Below are positions 12,064-12,152 of a stretch of DNA of 12,152 bases, piece after piece (positions within the stretch are counted from its first letter, which is position 1; every line of letters starts with the position of its first letter). A model generated the notes under the pieces. It did not search any database. It was given only the letters and a program-made list of their open reading frames with translations, and had not been told where the DNA came from. This DNA is from CAYLOC01 sp964385195. Its GTDB lineage: Bacteria; Actinomycetota; Actinomycetes; Propionibacteriales; Nocardioidaceae. Made by a program: the position numbers and the translations under genes. The DNA lies in contig CAYLOC010000091.1 in assembly GCA_964385195.1 (NCBI GenBank), positions 1 to 12,152 on the forward strand, written 5' to 3'.

Positions 12064-12152
12064 CACCGGGAGACCTGTCCGCTAGCAAGTGCACCAGTCG
12101 GGTGGCGATGCGGGTGCGTTGTGCGCTGCTGCCGACCGTCACCTGGGCGATC
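12064..12152. other. Right edge, no recognisable gene
   Basis: Two short open readings reach the edge: plus strand from ATG 12108 (about 15 residues, MRVRCALLPTVTWAI) and a minus-strand frame that would overlap the VOC gene by some 180 bp. Neither has a recognisable domain or good ribosome binding site. The TGA at 12139-12141 on the minus strand could be the end of a gene entering from the right. It cannot be resolved from this window. Confidence 0.3.

Noticed and set aside
11885..12142. Minus-strand open frame at the right edge
   Set aside because: It overlaps the well-supported VOC gene by about 180 bp and shows no domain; probably chance.
1..12152. CRISPR arrays, tRNA or rRNA genes, insertion sequences, toxin-antitoxin or restriction genes
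   Set aside because: I looked for repeat-spacer arrays, tRNA-like folds, terminal inverted repeats and typical defence motifs and saw none.

Overview
The window looks like the chromosome of a high-GC Gram-positive (Actinomycetota). GC is high with G/C-rich third codon positions, GTG starts are common, -10 elements fit TANNNT, and the gene set (free-standing biotinyl protein, 33-residue bS22 protein, galE2-like SDR next to an acyltransferase) is typical of that phylum. I cannot name the genus. From memory, the minus-strand block resembles Mycobacterium tuberculosis Rv0498-Rv0502, but here it is opened up and carries extra genes.

Bases 1-5165, all minus strand, read right to left: proline dehydrogenase, proC, an AcuC/class I HDAC-type deacetylase whose start overlaps the proC stop, a hairpin-plus-U-tract terminator, a new promoter, a small excisionase/MerR-like HTH protein, the tiny basic ribosomal protein bS22, an atypical SDR epimerase, and an acyltransferase cut by the left edge. 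The block joins proline/P5C interconversion to protein deacetylation, and then a DNA-binding protein and a ribosomal protein to envelope or lipid genes. The leaders of the HTH and bS22 genes carry short direct repeats that no gene explains.

Bases 5166-8051 hold short units on both strands. There is a divergent promoter region, then on the plus strand a 75-residue biotinyl-attachment protein and a GNAT acetyltransferase. A minus-strand TIM-barrel sugar-phosphate isomerase/epimerase-like protein is divergent from a plus-strand cysteine-rich protein; both look leaderless. A 65-residue membrane protein lies on the minus strand, with a hairpin between it and the convergent cysteine-rich gene.

Bases 8158-9551 are a plus-strand pair: a Glyoxalase_3-type VOC protein and a SAM methyltransferase. 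Bases 9649-11399 are a minus-strand YCII/DGPF protein followed by a long ECF42-type sigma factor with a C-terminal extension. A sequence resembling the ECF42 target promoter lies upstream, suggesting autoregulation. Divergent from this is a second VOC protein (11635-12063). The last 89 bases hold no gene I can recognise. No RNA genes, CRISPR arrays, insertion sequences or phage genes are visible, and no stretch over 300 bases lacks a gene.

I found no clear new defence or mobile system. The most interesting points are the HDAC-proC coupling, the repeat-rich leaders of the HTH and bS22 genes, the SDR lacking its catalytic tyrosine, the cysteine-rich orphan family, and the ECF42 module with its candidate promoter.
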